Shown here piece by piece: positions 39,724 to 51,480 of a stretch of 64,000 bases of DNA. The translations under genes were made by a program, and so were the position numbers. Numbering within the stretch: position 1 is the stretch's first letter; each line of letters opens with the position of its first letter. Origin of the DNA: Lutjanus erythropterus (Eukaryota; Chordata; Actinopteri; Lutjaniformes; Lutjanidae); contig CM034608.1 in the NCBI GenBank assembly GCA_020091685.1, positions 11,143,546 to 11,207,545 on the forward strand. Reading direction: 5' to 3'. Below the pieces are notes generated by a model, which was not told where the DNA came from, made no database searches, and saw only the letters and a list, made by a program, of their open reading frames with translations.

Positions 39724-40890
39724 ATTTGGGGCTGAGCAGGGAGCTCAACGAGATCGTGACTTGCCCTGGGTGCCTAGGCAGTGTGCACCCAGGACCAGGG
39801 TTGGGAAATACTGGCCTAAGTCGTAGCGTGAAGCCATCTACGATTTCTCACTTGGCAGGCAGCCTTGCTGTTTAAGGTTTCTAACTGAATAAGTTTTATA
39901 TAATTATGGTCTGGCAGTTCTGCTAACAGAGGCTCATTTTTTCTCATTTGTTTTCCTTTTTTTTACTCGTCTTCCTCCTTCTTCTTCTTCCTCTTCAAAA
40001 CGTCCTGTGCGGATCGTTACCATCGTTTTTTTGGCTGGTGAGTGAAGCGAATCTACCAGCCACTTGCATATTTTACCAGCATTTGGCTGGTAAAGGAAGC
40101 AAAGAGTTGCTCAAGGACACTTAGTGACATTGCAGACTTGGGCAAAACTCCTAAAAACTCAATTTCAGAAACTTCAGTGAAATGAGTTATAAAGTTGAAA
40201 CTCCATCCTTGTATTTTTTCAGTCTACAGATCAAGGTTTTGGTAGATCTTGTCTTTCTGGGGATAAAAGAGGAAAGGTATGAGGTCAGTTTCCTTTAATT
40301 TTTCATTAATCAGAAACATTACATGAGCAGTACTAAAAATTAGAGACATAACTTCTACCAGGTTGCAATGATTGACTTTATGAGTCAGGCTATTTCATAA
40401 TAGTACTTGTTTATATTTGTCAGTCCTCGAGGTGTTACCTTCCAAACATGTATTTAAACTTTTAAGACTTTAGAATTCTCATTGCACAAAGTTTCAGCAG
40501 ACTGGGCTGCTTCCCCCGCTGACAGAAATGAGACCTGTGAGACATACTGGTGAATTGAATTCTAAATCCTCCATGCAGATATTTTCTATTTATTATGACT
40601 GACCGAGTACTGGGACAAGCAGGGAGAGTAATTAAAATGGAAGCTGAGTAGTTCTAGCCATGGCCTTACATGTGGGGGGGCAAATACTTCCTGATTTAAA
40701 CAGGAAGTCCCCGAGGAGATGCAGCTCTACGTATTCGCCCTACTCTATAGCGATCTGTCTGCGAGGGGACAAGACAATTCCATTACCCAGCGATGTAGCA
40801 CGGGTCCCCTGAGTGTGTACATATGTGTGTGTGTGGGGATACACACAAAAACAAGCTGCCCAGGGGAAAGGAAATAGATACCAATTGGTG

Positions 40891-40892
<2 letters not shown>

Positions 40893-40954
<62 letters not shown>
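40893..40954 (+). repeat. (TG)31 microsatellite
   Basis: Thirty-one uninterrupted TG units. Confidence 0.99.
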
Positions 40955-40955
<1 letters not shown>

Positions 40956-41330
40956 AAATAAGTGGCCTGAGGGTATGAGATGTGCATCAATCTAACAAGA
41001 CAACTCACCCCTCCTTTAACTCATTCAGGCTGAAGGCGACCAGTCAGTGTGAGACTATACTGTATGTCCGTTTGTGTGTGTGTGTGTTTGTGGTCTTTCA
41101 GATGCTACACTTGGGGGTAAACATTTAATTTAACCAACTGAGCAGGAATCGAATACCTAAATGTGAACTTAATTAGTGTGTCTGATTTAATTTGACTTAT
41201 CCTTGGGGTTAAGATAAGGGTGATGGCTACACATCTAATAGTTATAATTAAGGTTAATGCAAGGCTCCGCAGAGTGAACATATGTCACTGCAATGTCCTT
41301 AAATGTGAGCTATGCTAATGTGTGCCTTTG

Positions 41331-41470
41331 TGTTTGCATCTCTCAGTTGGCACACAGGGCAGAGTGTCATTTTAATTTTTTTGGCACTCGCGCCAATATA
41401 GTAATGCAATAATAATTAAATTATTCTCTTTCATTCAACAACAGAAGCCAAAAATATCAAATGTTAAATG
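41331..41470 (+). repeat. Local duplication, unit A copy 1
   Basis: It shares with 41881-42030 the run TGTTTGCATCTCTCAGTTG / TGTTCCCATCTTTCTGTTG, followed by GGCAGAGTGTCATTTT / GGCAGGGTGTCATTTT, a T-run, and a G-CACT-G-GC-ATA stretch. It lies about 100 bp before unit B copy 2. Confidence 0.65.
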
Positions 41471-41575
41471 TTGTCCAAACACAATCAGCCATATAACTTT
41501 GACAAAATGTCTAAAATCTTAACTGATAACTTTTTGCTCAAGTTGCCGAAATTACAAATCATCAGTGACATTGAT

Positions 41576-41880
41576 GGAGGGGAAAAGTAGCAACAATCAG
41601 AGGAAAAAAAAAACATGATGTATGGGTGAGAGTGATAGATGAGTGGTGGAGGGGAAAAGTGAAAAAATGATGGGGAAAAAACGTATTAGAGTCAAAAAAA
41701 ACAACCTTGAGTGAGCTTCAAAACCTTTGAATTCTGCTCTGGTTCTATTTTAATGTGTATGTGTGCATAGGTTTTCCTTTACACTTTATCCAACATTCAA
41801 AAGTATATACTGGTTAAAATCCTAGATGGATAAAACATCTAACATTATATGCAATCAAAGACTATTTCATGAGTATTTTG
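41576..41880 (+). repeat. Local duplication, unit B copy 2
   Basis: It aligns colinearly with 38411-38750: AAAAGTAGCAACA, GAGAGTGATGGATG-type sequence, GAGTGGTGGA, GATGGGGAAAAA, GAGTGAGCTTCAAA, CTGGTTCT and TATATACTGG-TTAAAAT appear in the same order in both. It directly abuts unit A copy 2. Confidence 0.75.
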
Positions 41881-42030
41881 TGTTCCCATCTTTCTGTTGA
41901 TGCATAAGGCAGGGTGTCATTTTTTTTTTTTGATACTAGTGCTGATACAATACCCGATTTTTAAAATTCCTCGAAGATGTTTTCTTTTCCTATAAATCCA
42001 CTTTTTTGATTTAACAAAAGAAGATTTCAA
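41881..42030 (+). repeat. Local duplication, unit A copy 2
   Basis: Counterpart of 41331-41470. The order A-B-A over 0.7 kb suggests either a tandem duplication or two overlapping copies of one old element. Confidence 0.65.
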
Positions 42031-42150
42031 AAATTCACTATATTTAGAATATTTTCACAGCTTTACCTTGTCATCAGACAGCCTTTTCTGACAGGAAACC
42101 ACGTCAACCAATATCTCTATTGGTTTGAGTTGTTGTGTGACGTTGGTGTT

Positions 42151-42353
42151 TTAAATGGTTAGTTCAGATTCACTAAAGAGACACAATAACACGAACAAAC
42201 TAACTAATCAAGGCAGTGGTAGACCAGCGACTCCTGTCTCCTGTGAGGTAAAACTGATGTTTTTACCAAAGAAGCCTGTTGGCTTTGTGGCTTTGGAGAA
42301 AGTGACATTTGGCTCATATAATTGCGGCTTCCCACCAGAAAAGGTTGTCTGAC
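42151..42353 (+). repeat. Dispersed repeat, copy 1 of 2 in the window
   Basis: It shares with 57246-57430, in order: TTAAATGGTTAGTTC, CACAATAACACGAACAAACT, AATCAAGGCAG, GTGAGGTAAAA, TGGCTTTGGAGA and a closing GGTTGTCTGA. A 65-codon open frame here is not preserved in the other copy. Confidence 0.7.
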
Positions 42354-44389
42354 AGCGGTGAAAACGCATAATGCAAACTGTATTCTATGGTGAAGATGAG
42401 CCTGCCAGACTCTTTGCCGTCCTCTTTTGTTCGACTGAGACAGACAAGGACTGAAAGACGGAATAAGTGTTAAGGGGAACTAAACAGTGTCCTACTAAGC
42501 AAGCTAACCCTTTCTCTAAGGGTTTTCAGTACTAACCACAAGCATACAAGCACACAAACACACACCTTCAGCCAAATGGACGTGGCCTCATAAGCCAACC
42601 CACACCCACAACACTGGCGGTTATGACTTCTGTAGCATTTGCAGCGTTAAGGGAAAAAGTCTACACCGCAACAGAGTTTACATAATGGCACTGCTGTGAT
42701 CTGAGAGGCTCAGACTGGATTTGTTTACAAGAATGAGTCGATGCCAGACCTAGAACTCCCCTTTCTTGTGTGTTGATGTTTGGTATAAATTCATTACTAA
42801 ACAGATGCCACTCTTCCTCACAATATAAATGTTGTTCTTCATTATAGATGTTTAAAATCTTGTCGTTACAGTGATGAGAGCGCTCTGTCTGGAGGGCCCT
42901 GATTGCCCCGTGGATTATCTGTCAAGAATTTGGGGGGGAAAGGATTACCTCTTCTTGCCTGGTGTCAGCTGGCAGGCTGAGTGACTGGCTAATGGGCTCT
43001 AAAGATGGAGAGTGATCAGCGACAGAGCTTTTAGATATGCATGACCTGATGTTTGGAGGTCCATTGCGATTTCACGGCTCCGCACCAAATCATCGCCCCA
43101 AGGAAGTAATGGTTACCATGGAGGAGGACGCCCCTCCTGCCATATCAACTCTTTTCTTCATATAGGTCTTCATTTCAGCAACTGAGCTCTTTCATTTAAG
43201 AAAGTATGCAGATGTGAAAAGGGGTGTTCAAACTTTTTTTTTTTTCGATTTGAAGATAATAAAATTTTCAGATTCAATCAATCATCATACTAGTATTACT
43301 ATAAATTACAATAAAAATGCCCAACCCTATTTCTTCTCTTCTTGTTCCAACTTCTAAAAAATGATGTAAAGTTAAAATATTAACATTCAAAGCTTATGCA
43401 AACACTTTTTTTTCTTGTCTGTCTTGGTTTTTCTGTTTTGTTTCTTTATTTAATAATGTTGGTCTTGTAAACACATGACAAACTCAAAAATTGAAAACTT
43501 CTCTATTCAGTGGCAAGTCATCAAAACACCGTCTTTATTAAACTATACACATTTATTTTCACAAAGTCACTCACAGAATGTCAAAACACACGCAGGGGTC
43601 TTGCAAACACATTTCTCACTCTCACCAAAATTAGTAAAATAAAACACTTGTCTGACAGGCTAATTAGCAAGCTAACCATGGCCAATTGTGTTTGAATTTC
43701 CTGCAAACAATAAACAGATGTTAGAGTGTAAATCAGCAGCAACAGCTACATGTTTAGTAGGTTTTTTCACAATAAACTGCAGACTAAGCTAAGTTGTACT
43801 GTCAGAACAACCAGACAAAGTCAAGTGTGATCAAAGCATTGATGCAATAAATGATATTACATATATATAAACTATAATATAGAAAACTAACTGAAAAAAT
43901 GTGTCTTGTGGGCTGAATGTGTGACAGGTCACCAGGGTGACTGGCTGGATATATGACCCACTGCAGTGGATGTTGTGTTAGCTGGGAGGCTAAATAACTG
44001 AATAACTGGGTGGCTGCAGCCCATGTTGTGATGCCATAAATTGTTTTGCTGACGGCCATTGAGGACAGCCATAGATAGAAGACTGGACAAAGCCAGAAAA
44101 GGGCAGGACGGCAATAACTTCCACACTGTGACAGCAAAGGAAGAGGATGTTGTATTTCACCAAAGAGCTTTTGGGTTTTATGACCTCTTGCTTATTAAAT
44201 TACAATGAACTTTTACTGTCCATACTATGTCATTTTTCTTTATCAGTATGTCACTTTCTATCTCTCTACCACTGCACTTCCCCCCTCTTGTTGAAGATAG
44301 TGTCTTAAGATGTCATTGAGTACTCTTGTGCTGTAGTGTGCCGAAGTGTGTGTTTGCTTACAGATGAGATAGGCCGGCTTTTAAACATC

Positions 44390-45060
44390 ATTGCAGTGTT
44401 TGCCCTAGAATTTTTCAGGCCTGGCGGCACACACTGAAAAAAAACCCTAAACGGACAAGATGCACAGCTTGGCTTCAGTTAGATGGCGCAGCAGGTGGTC
44501 TGCGATTCATATTTGCGGCCAAATTTTTATCCACTTAGCATATTCAAGATTTAAAAGTGATAACAAGGAGTGGATGATGTAATAAGCTGCATTTGTTGCC
44601 CGAAAAAAAAAAAAACTGTGTAACTTGCAGACTTTGCAAAACATGAACACATAAACACAGTGTGCATCATTCATTGCTGCACTTTATCCTTCTTGGAAAA
44701 TAATTTTACCATAGCATCACAATGTAATTTTGCCACATATAAGGAAACTCAATCAGAAAAAAATTAACGTTAATAGGTTTCTGTTTGTTTTAAAATGATG
44801 TGAAATCATTAAATTGGAACTTACAATGATAATCTGCAACCATGGGATATATTTTGGGTCCAACTACTGTGCAGTCCGTCCAGGACTTTGCGATTTTTTC
44901 CTCAGTCACTGCTTTTTTTTTTTTTGGTAAATCTGACCAATCATCGTAGCGTCCCACAGAGGCTGACCTCGTTTAGGAACACCTCAAAAGCCAATTATTA
45001 ATTTGGGAGTGAATGGATATTTGAAAAAAATGCAAAATACTGCATAGGGCAGTAACATCC
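44390..45060. repeat. Possible dispersed repeat
   Basis: Stretches such as CTAGAATTTTTCAGGCCTGG (44406), CAGCTTGGCTTCAGTTAGAT (44465) and CCTCAGTCACTGC followed by CTGACCAATCATCGTAGCGT (44901-44953) look like pieces of an old high-copy fish repeat. There is no coding sequence. The assignment rests on recognition alone. Confidence 0.35.
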
Positions 45061-45519
45061 TGCCATGTGTGTATCAGCTGAACAAACATGCACAGACACA
45101 AGTACTTACTTCTATTCATCCACATACACACACACACTATTTGATATCCATCGTTTTTTTTTTAAGTAATTGTATCTTTGTATGTATCCAGCATGGCAGA
45201 CAAAATGTAAACATCCTACAGCTATATACAGTGGTGAAATAAGGCAAAGAGGAAGAGAAACAGACATCACAGCGACACTAAACTTTCACATAAAAATACA
45301 AGCCAACACACACTAAACTGCGGTCTCTTTTTGCTGACATGATGTTGACACACTCCTGGAGAACGATCACAAAAGCTCCAAGAAATTGGTGTGAAGGTGG
45401 AGCAAGCACACACATACACACAGAGGGGTTTGGAGTCGTGGTATGACGTCCTCTCTTCTTAATGCAAACCAGTGTAAACACTCTGCTAACGCATGCTGCC
45501 ACAAACTTCAAGCCAAAAC

Positions 45520-45700
45520 ACAAAGGCAGAGAGAGAGATGGAGGGGGGGAGTACGGATGGAGAATGATAGAGAGCGAGGCAAGGAGGATGATGGAGACAG
45601 AGAGAGACAGGAAAGAAGGGATGGATGTGAAAAACAAGAAAAGATTAGAGATAATCAGAAAGTTTGAGGAGAAGAGAGACAAAGAGTTAAGGGGAGATTT
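45520..45700 (+). repeat. GA-rich block
   Basis: Polypurine sequence of AGAGAGA and GGAGG type. The open frames on both strands (up to 134 codons) reflect composition only. Confidence 0.8.
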
Positions 45701-46350
45701 TAAAAAGACACAGACAGATGGTTCTGTGCTGTTCTCCTGATAACACTTCTATCTGTGTAAAACATAACAAGCCCCTGGTGTAAGTAATAAACACTGCATA
45801 AAATCAAACTATCAACATGATGGTAACCATAACAAGTGTAGCCTGTCATGATGCCATTATCACTGTATCTGCACAACACTTTAAAGTTTTGTAGGTGACA
45901 GTTTCACATAATGAAAATGCAGATAAAAATAGAGGGAGAAGACAAAAGAGAGAAGCACAGAAATAGCGGGAAACAGCAGAGGGAGTGATAGCAGATAAAA
46001 AGCAGATTGGAGAAAGACAATCAGAGAAAGAGTGAGAGACAAAAGAGGAAGGATATGAAATGGCGATCTGAGTTTCCCGTAGTTTGAAAGGCAGAATTAA
46101 AGTCGATGTTGCCCCAGCGTGTGCCTTGAACATGTCATAAAATCACCAACTGTTATCGAGGTAATTATATTCACAACCGGGCTGGACCACAGAGGTATTG
46201 TTCTCACAAACTTGTAATTGACCCCTGATGAATAGTTACACAATGTAACTCTGTTTCACACACACTAGTGTGTTATTATGCTGCAGAAAATTACCACTGG
46301 TGAAAAAGAAACATGCACACACTAGCTTGCACACAGACATAGTGTATACA

Positions 46351-46351
<1 letters not shown>

Positions 46352-46423
<72 letters not shown>
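46352..46423 (+). repeat. (CA)36 microsatellite
   Basis: Thirty-six uninterrupted CA units. Open frames here encode only alternating residues. Confidence 0.99.
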
Positions 46424-46426
<3 letters not shown>

Positions 46427-47565
46427 CCTGGTCTGTTTATGCATTGCATCATTCACCCTGCTGACACAATCTAGCCCAACATAAAACTCTCATTAATTCA
46501 GTATGATTTCAGCATTCAGTAATTCATCATTGCTGATATGATTAACCAAACTGTCACACTCTCGTACAGTCTCATTCATCAAACCTTTGCATGGAAATGT
46601 TACGTTTAACATCCGCCCTGAATGAAATCTTGATGGGAGGTGGGCTTGGTTTTCTATTGGTCCTGTTGACAGGTGGATGAAATCATACAGGTGTGGTTTC
46701 CTATTCAGCTGATGGAGAACACTTTAAAAGTGATTCCATCACTGTATCATTGAATGGGATCGGGTATTTGTATATATAAGGAGTTAACTTGCAAATACAC
46801 ATAAACATAAAATGAAAAAAACAGCACCATTTTTAATGATAATGCCTTCACTATAAAACAAATCACACAGGAATTTAGTCGAATGAACTAATCTTTTCTC
46901 ATTTATTTAAGTTTTGTTTTTTCATGTTAATTAAATTTAGTGTAAAAGGGTCTCTTAAAGTCCTTTGACTTGAAATGATGAGATGAATGTATGTACTGTG
47001 CAGAGTTCAATCAACTGATGATACTAAGTTTCTAAAGAAACACGATCAGCTTATTAGCTGACTTCCTAGTATGCATTATTTCAGAGTTAAAACTCTCCTG
47101 AGGCCCTTCTTTTTTATAGTTTGAAGAAAATATGCGATGAAAGCTTCCTGTTTGGGTCTAATACACTTAAATGTCAGTAATGGTTGCTTGTTTTCGCAGT
47201 AACGAAAATACTGCAAATCATGATGAAGGCTTGTATTGAATTCAGTGCCCACCTTAAACTTAAAATGTAATAAATATACTGGGAGCAATTTGTCCTTGTG
47301 CTAATTATGAAACAAAGTACAGCTCACAAAGTTCTTTGTGTAAAATGAAGAACTGACTTTTCAGACAGAAAAAAGTAAAAGAAAAGGAACGTTTGTTTAT
47401 AATGTCCATCTGAAGCTAATTGAACATGTTTCCTCAGGTACAACTAAAATAATAAAGTTTATTTGACAATAAAAGTTTATTTGTTTTATTTTATGATTAT
47501 AAAATTACCTCAGTCAGCTTAAAAATTTAATGCAGCCTGGACGCTAACATGATTTTTGAAAATTG

Positions 47566-47613
47566 AAACAAACAAACAAACTAATAAATAAATAAATGAA
47601 TAAATAAATAAAA
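47566..47613 (+). repeat. (AAAC)n/(AAAT)n simple repeat
   Basis: Tetranucleotide AAAC units change to AAAT/AATG units. Confidence 0.9.
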
Positions 47614-50133
47614 CATGAAGGCTATCTTAAAACAACTCAACATCTGTTTGAGTGACATTCCTTAGGGTGCACAATAAGACATAAATTAAAAAAAAGAAAT
47701 AAAAGCAAAGATGTCAATCAAATGAACCCTGCATGTTCTGCAGCAGATTAACAGTAAAGCCATTTACTGTAGTGACATTTTGAGTCAGCGCAGGCGATGC
47801 AGAAGGAGCAGTCTACCTTCCTTTCAATCTACCTTTCTCTCATTTCGACCTGAGGTGGACTCTATATAATATATCAGCGTCAGGAAGAAGAAAAACAGGT
47901 ATTTGCTCATATTTTTTCAAAGCCATGGGAGCTATGAATCAAGGTTTTTCTTCTGCACTGTATCAAACTCTGTCACTTTTGGCAGCGTTTTAAAGAGGCC
48001 TGCCATGACTGATGCCAAAGCGATATCTAATTTCACCTGCTAGCCAGCTATAGCAGCTGCAGTATGATTCCTGTGGAAATTTAATTTAAAGCGTTGCCTA
48101 CTCCATATAGTGCTAACAGACTCAAATGGAGGGGAGATAGAAAGTGATTATTCATAATGTGAGGAAATGGTGGCCAGCAGAGATACGGCACTAATGCACC
48201 CCCACTTTTTATGCCACAATAAGAAAACATTAATTCACTGTGGACTAGGAAATGTTTTTCTCAAGGCATTGAGGAATAAACAGGCAGCCATCAATCATGG
48301 AGAATTACTGTTTTGACAGATGTATTCAAGCAGCCATAGTGAGGGAGAAAGGAGGAGGTTCAGGTGTAGATTAGGAGAATAAATCTGAGGTATCAGGGGA
48401 TGTAAATGAAGACTCATTCATAATAGTAATAATTTAAAGTGATGTTGCATTCACCCATGTTATACTAACCATTCAATAATACATTAATAATATGCAAGAG
48501 ATTAAGCTTCCTCTGTTAGAGAACTTTTGTTCATTTTGTGAGCAGTTTAAAAAGTTAATCCACGCATGAATAAAGATATTTAACTTTAGCTAAATAACAC
48601 ATTTAACAAAGGTGTTTTTCACTCCAATTATCCTCAGAGGATCCTGTCATTTATAAATCTATCCTATCCCAACACCATTATTATTATGCATGGGCCCAGT
48701 ATATAAAACCGTCACCATCAGAATAATGGATCTCAAAGGAGGCCATTGCCAGCTCGCAGGCCACTGCGACGTGCCGTTAAATTGACACTCATTTAGCTTT
48801 TGTATGATTATTAAAATGCACAGCCATAACTACAGAATGACCAAATGTCATTTTAACAACTAATCATTAGAGCTTGTCAGCTGGCAGCAGGTCTCTACTG
48901 TATGGGCAGCTATCGTGACAATTCAAGTTTTATATTCACATTTAAAATTTAAATGAAACAGCCCTTCAAATATTATAACTGACTATTAAAATTGTCAGTT
49001 TGTTGAACTTCTAACTTTTCAACTGTGAGAGCAACAGAAATTTTTTTAAAAAGTCACTTATAGGCGATATATGAAGAACATATGTGTGTGTGTGTATGAA
49101 ACAATTTGTGAAATTTGTATTATTGGTTTTATTTTTTTTTATGATATTTTCCTCAATAATACTTTTACTTCATGACACTTTTATTTGATAATGTCACTTT
49201 TCATAATGTCCTTTTTCATGACAGTGGTGTAGTCATTGCCTTCAGCCACATGTCACTCCTCTTAAGAAATCAGTTAAAAATCTTCATACAATTTTTAAAT
49301 TCTGAATCTTAATTTGAAACTCTTAGAATGAACTAAATAGAACTGTTTTTATTACCTATAATGCTTATCTAAAATGTTTTGTTGAGATAATTTACTTTTC
49401 TTCATAGAAAAACTTCAGTCTTTGAGTTTTAGAAATTATTGAGTAAACACAATAAAGTGAAAGAGAACAGTGGTTAATAATCTAATATTTTCAACTGAAA
49501 CTATGTAATTTTCAAGCTCCAAAATAATGGGAAATTAGGTTCACTGTGACCAACTGAAATACAGAATTTGGGGGGGTTTGTAAAACTCAAATATTCAAGT
49601 TTTTCTAAAGAAAACCTAAGAGTTTGAGTTTGGCTTCAGACTAAAAAAAGTAAAGTAGTTGCTTTGAACTTTTTTGAACTGTGCTATCTTTTGATTTTTT
49701 TTTTTTTTTTTCAAAACTTTTTTTTTTCATAGTGACAGCAAGCTCAACAACTACCAGTCAGTGCCTCTTAAAAGCAGAGTAACAACAATGCCAGTGCAAT
49801 CCTGTAATTCTTCTACCTCTGCAAAATGATTCCACCAAAGTCAGCGCATGAAAAGGTACAGTCTCCTGCTATAATCTAGTAGCACCAGGAAAAATTCCTT
49901 TATCAAGCGAAGGCAACTTATGCTCACACTTACACCCATGTCTAATGAAAGTAACAATACTCAGCATGCATGCTATTGTCATTGTAATGCATATTAATGT
50001 TTTTCACAGGCCATGTGCACTCCGTTTAAATAAAAAACTCTCAACCATCTTTGCTATATTCTGCCAACAGCATGACAACATGATAATGAATGAATACCTG
50101 CTGGAAGAGGTGTGGATTCTAAATTGCATCACA

Positions 50134-50800
50134 TTAGGCTTCATACAAGAACATTTTCGTATTCCCATTAAATTTATCTTACTTTTTTTCGTACAAAGGG
50201 CTCGTACAAACACACCACATCAGATTCAACAAACGCAACTTCGGAAACCCGTGGAATTTATCCAGCTGTGCGTATCTGAGTGTATGTGCACGAGACTTGG
50301 AAATTAGTCTAATTAACACCCCAATAAGACCATATATGGCTGCACTTCCTGCCCTGTCCTGTCAGGAAGTGTTCATTCATGAAAACTGCATCAAAGAGAA
50401 AAAAGAACTTAATGAGTTTGGAGTTTGATGTTCTACTTTCAGAGATCCATAAAGGGAAATCTGTCATTTTAACAGTGGAACTAAAAGGCCTGCTAAAGCA
50501 AAGAACAGGAAAAGCGAGTGCTGTTAATGCCGCGTTACTGGAGGGTCGGACCGTCACTGAAATAAAGAGGAAAGTTCTCGAAATGAAAATTGCTTCAAAG
50601 AAAAAAAAAAAAAAAAGACTCGCCACAGCCAAAGTGAGAGGCAATCGATAACTGCAGCGAGAGGCGAGGTTTAAGGGGAAGATGACAGAATAAGTGAGGA
50701 TGTTCGCCTGGTGAATGCTGAATGCAACAAGTTCTCTTAAATCACTCGTACACGCCACTTAAGAATCTGTTTGTGCGAGTGGTTCTTGCATGAGGCCCAG
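50134..50800. mobile_element. Degenerate PIF/Harbinger-like DNA transposon
   Basis: The left end starts at 50137 with GGCTTCATACAAGAAC. The reverse complement of the right end (ending near 50798) reads GGCCTCATGCAAGAAC, so these are matching terminal inverted repeats. TTA sits just outside the left end, as expected for the 3-bp TWA target of Harbinger elements; the matching copy on the right is not clear. The element is about 660 bp, encloses a decayed Myb-like frame and lacks any transposase I can see. It lies about 0.4 kb from the cntfr Ig exon, in the intron 3' of it in transcript order. Confidence 0.65.
50379..50651 (+). pseudogene. Harbinger Myb/SANT-like DNA-binding protein remnant
   Basis: Ninety codons are open. 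The frame begins with a basic KRKK stretch, then LEFDVLLSEIHKGKSV, then AVNAALLEGRTVTEIKRKVLEM, and ends in a lysine run made by an A-tract. This resembles the Myb-like accessory protein of PIF/Harbinger transposons, which vertebrates have also domesticated as NAIF1- and TSNARE1-type proteins. In that family the domain is a trihelix of the type 'LEFDVLLSEV...AVNAV...RTVTEIKKKWSD'. Here the conserved tryptophan after the RTVTEIK motif is missing (VLEM in its place) and the middle of the domain looks shortened. It lies inside an element with matching inverted ends. It is most likely a dead transposon gene; a chance frame is possible but unlikely given the motif order. Confidence 0.6.
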
Positions 50801-51210
50801 TGTAAACTGTATGGTGCAACACTGTTTTAAAGTTAAAACTCCCCCATGACATCCAAACTAAGCTACATTTGGACCAACACGTAGCAACAGGACAGCCATA
50901 ACAGCGCCATAAGTTATTAATGAGCATTACATTTCCGTTGTGCTTGTAGCCACAGCAATAATTACAGCTGCAAGTCAAGTTTTGTATTTTTTGTCTTCAC
51001 TTTTGCACATACATACAAGCTAAAATTCATAATATTTCTCATTATTTATTCATGCTTTTTTTTTTGGGAGTTGTAATTGCATCGTGGTCATTTCTAATCT
51101 GCTTCTTCCTTCCGCTCTTTACTGCTGCAATGACCCAGTGTCCCCTCAGGGATGATTAAAGATTCATCACGTCTTATTTGAAATGAAACTCGGCGGGCAA
51201 TTGTCTGGCT

Positions 51211-51216
51211 ACTTAC
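51211..51216 (-). promoter_or_regulatory. cntfr: Splice donor of the cntfr Ig exon
   Basis: The minus strand reads GTAAGT directly after the GGC-A end of the exon, which is a consensus donor. Without splicing the frame would stop after three more codons (TAG), which supports an exon boundary here. Confidence 0.9.
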
Positions 51217-51450
51217 TGCCGATGTGGAGGTAGATGGTGTCACGTCTCTCTCCGTGCGGGTTCTGAAAGCAGCTGTAGAGTCCGTTGTGGCCCAGGTCCA
51301 CTTCGCTCAGCACCAGTCTGGGACCCTCTAGGCGGTGATGGGCCCTCACGTCCGTCCCGTTCACCTTCCATGACACCGACGCGTCATTGTCCAGGGAGCC
51401 ACACTGCATGGTGACATCACTGCCCATTCGCTCATACTGGTTTCTAGCAA
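51217..51450 (-). CDS. cntfr: Internal coding exon of ciliary neurotrophic factor receptor alpha: Ig-like domain
   Basis: CNTFR is the GPI-anchored, ligand-binding alpha chain for CNTF-family cytokines and signals through gp130 and LIFR; that is family knowledge. On the minus strand, a pyrimidine-rich acceptor ending in TTTCCAG precedes base 51450, and a consensus donor GTAAGT occupies 51216-51211. The exon is 234 nt: two bases, 77 codons, one base. Both flanking introns are therefore phase 1, as is usual for Ig domains. Residues 5-13 read YERMGSDVT, close to the start of the vertebrate CNTFR Ig domain. The Ig core is Cys16, Trp27, the LGHNGLYSC segment at 52-60 and Cys60; N30-G31-T32 is an N-glycosylation sequon. 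The methionine at residue 8 is internal, not a start. IL11RA and IL6R have related domains but fit less well. The signal-peptide and fibronectin-III exons were not found in the window. The exon is very likely real, and the assignment is strong but from memory. Confidence 0.93.
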
Positions 51451-51480
51451 CTGGAAACAGAAAGAGGCAAAGATAAGATC
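51451..51480 (-). promoter_or_regulatory. cntfr: Splice acceptor of the cntfr Ig exon
   Basis: Read on the minus strand, this is a pyrimidine-rich stretch (TTTGCCTCTTTCTGTTTCCAG at its 3' half) ending in AG at 51451. A second AG lies 7 nt inside the exon (in TTGCTAG). Using it would change the exon phase and break the symmetrical 1-1 structure, so the first AG is preferred. Confidence 0.85.

Larger units (their letters stand above)
42354..50133. other. Non-coding; intron-like, possible conserved islands
   Basis: There is no exon I can support. 42870-43145 and 48690-48905 are even-composition, repeat-free islands. T runs lie at 43229-43245 and 49688-49711. Confidence 0.6.

Noticed and set aside
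43802-44137. 111-codon hydrophobic minus-strand open frame
   Set aside because: Aromatic and hydrophobic residues come from AT-rich codons. No family and no conserved spacing.
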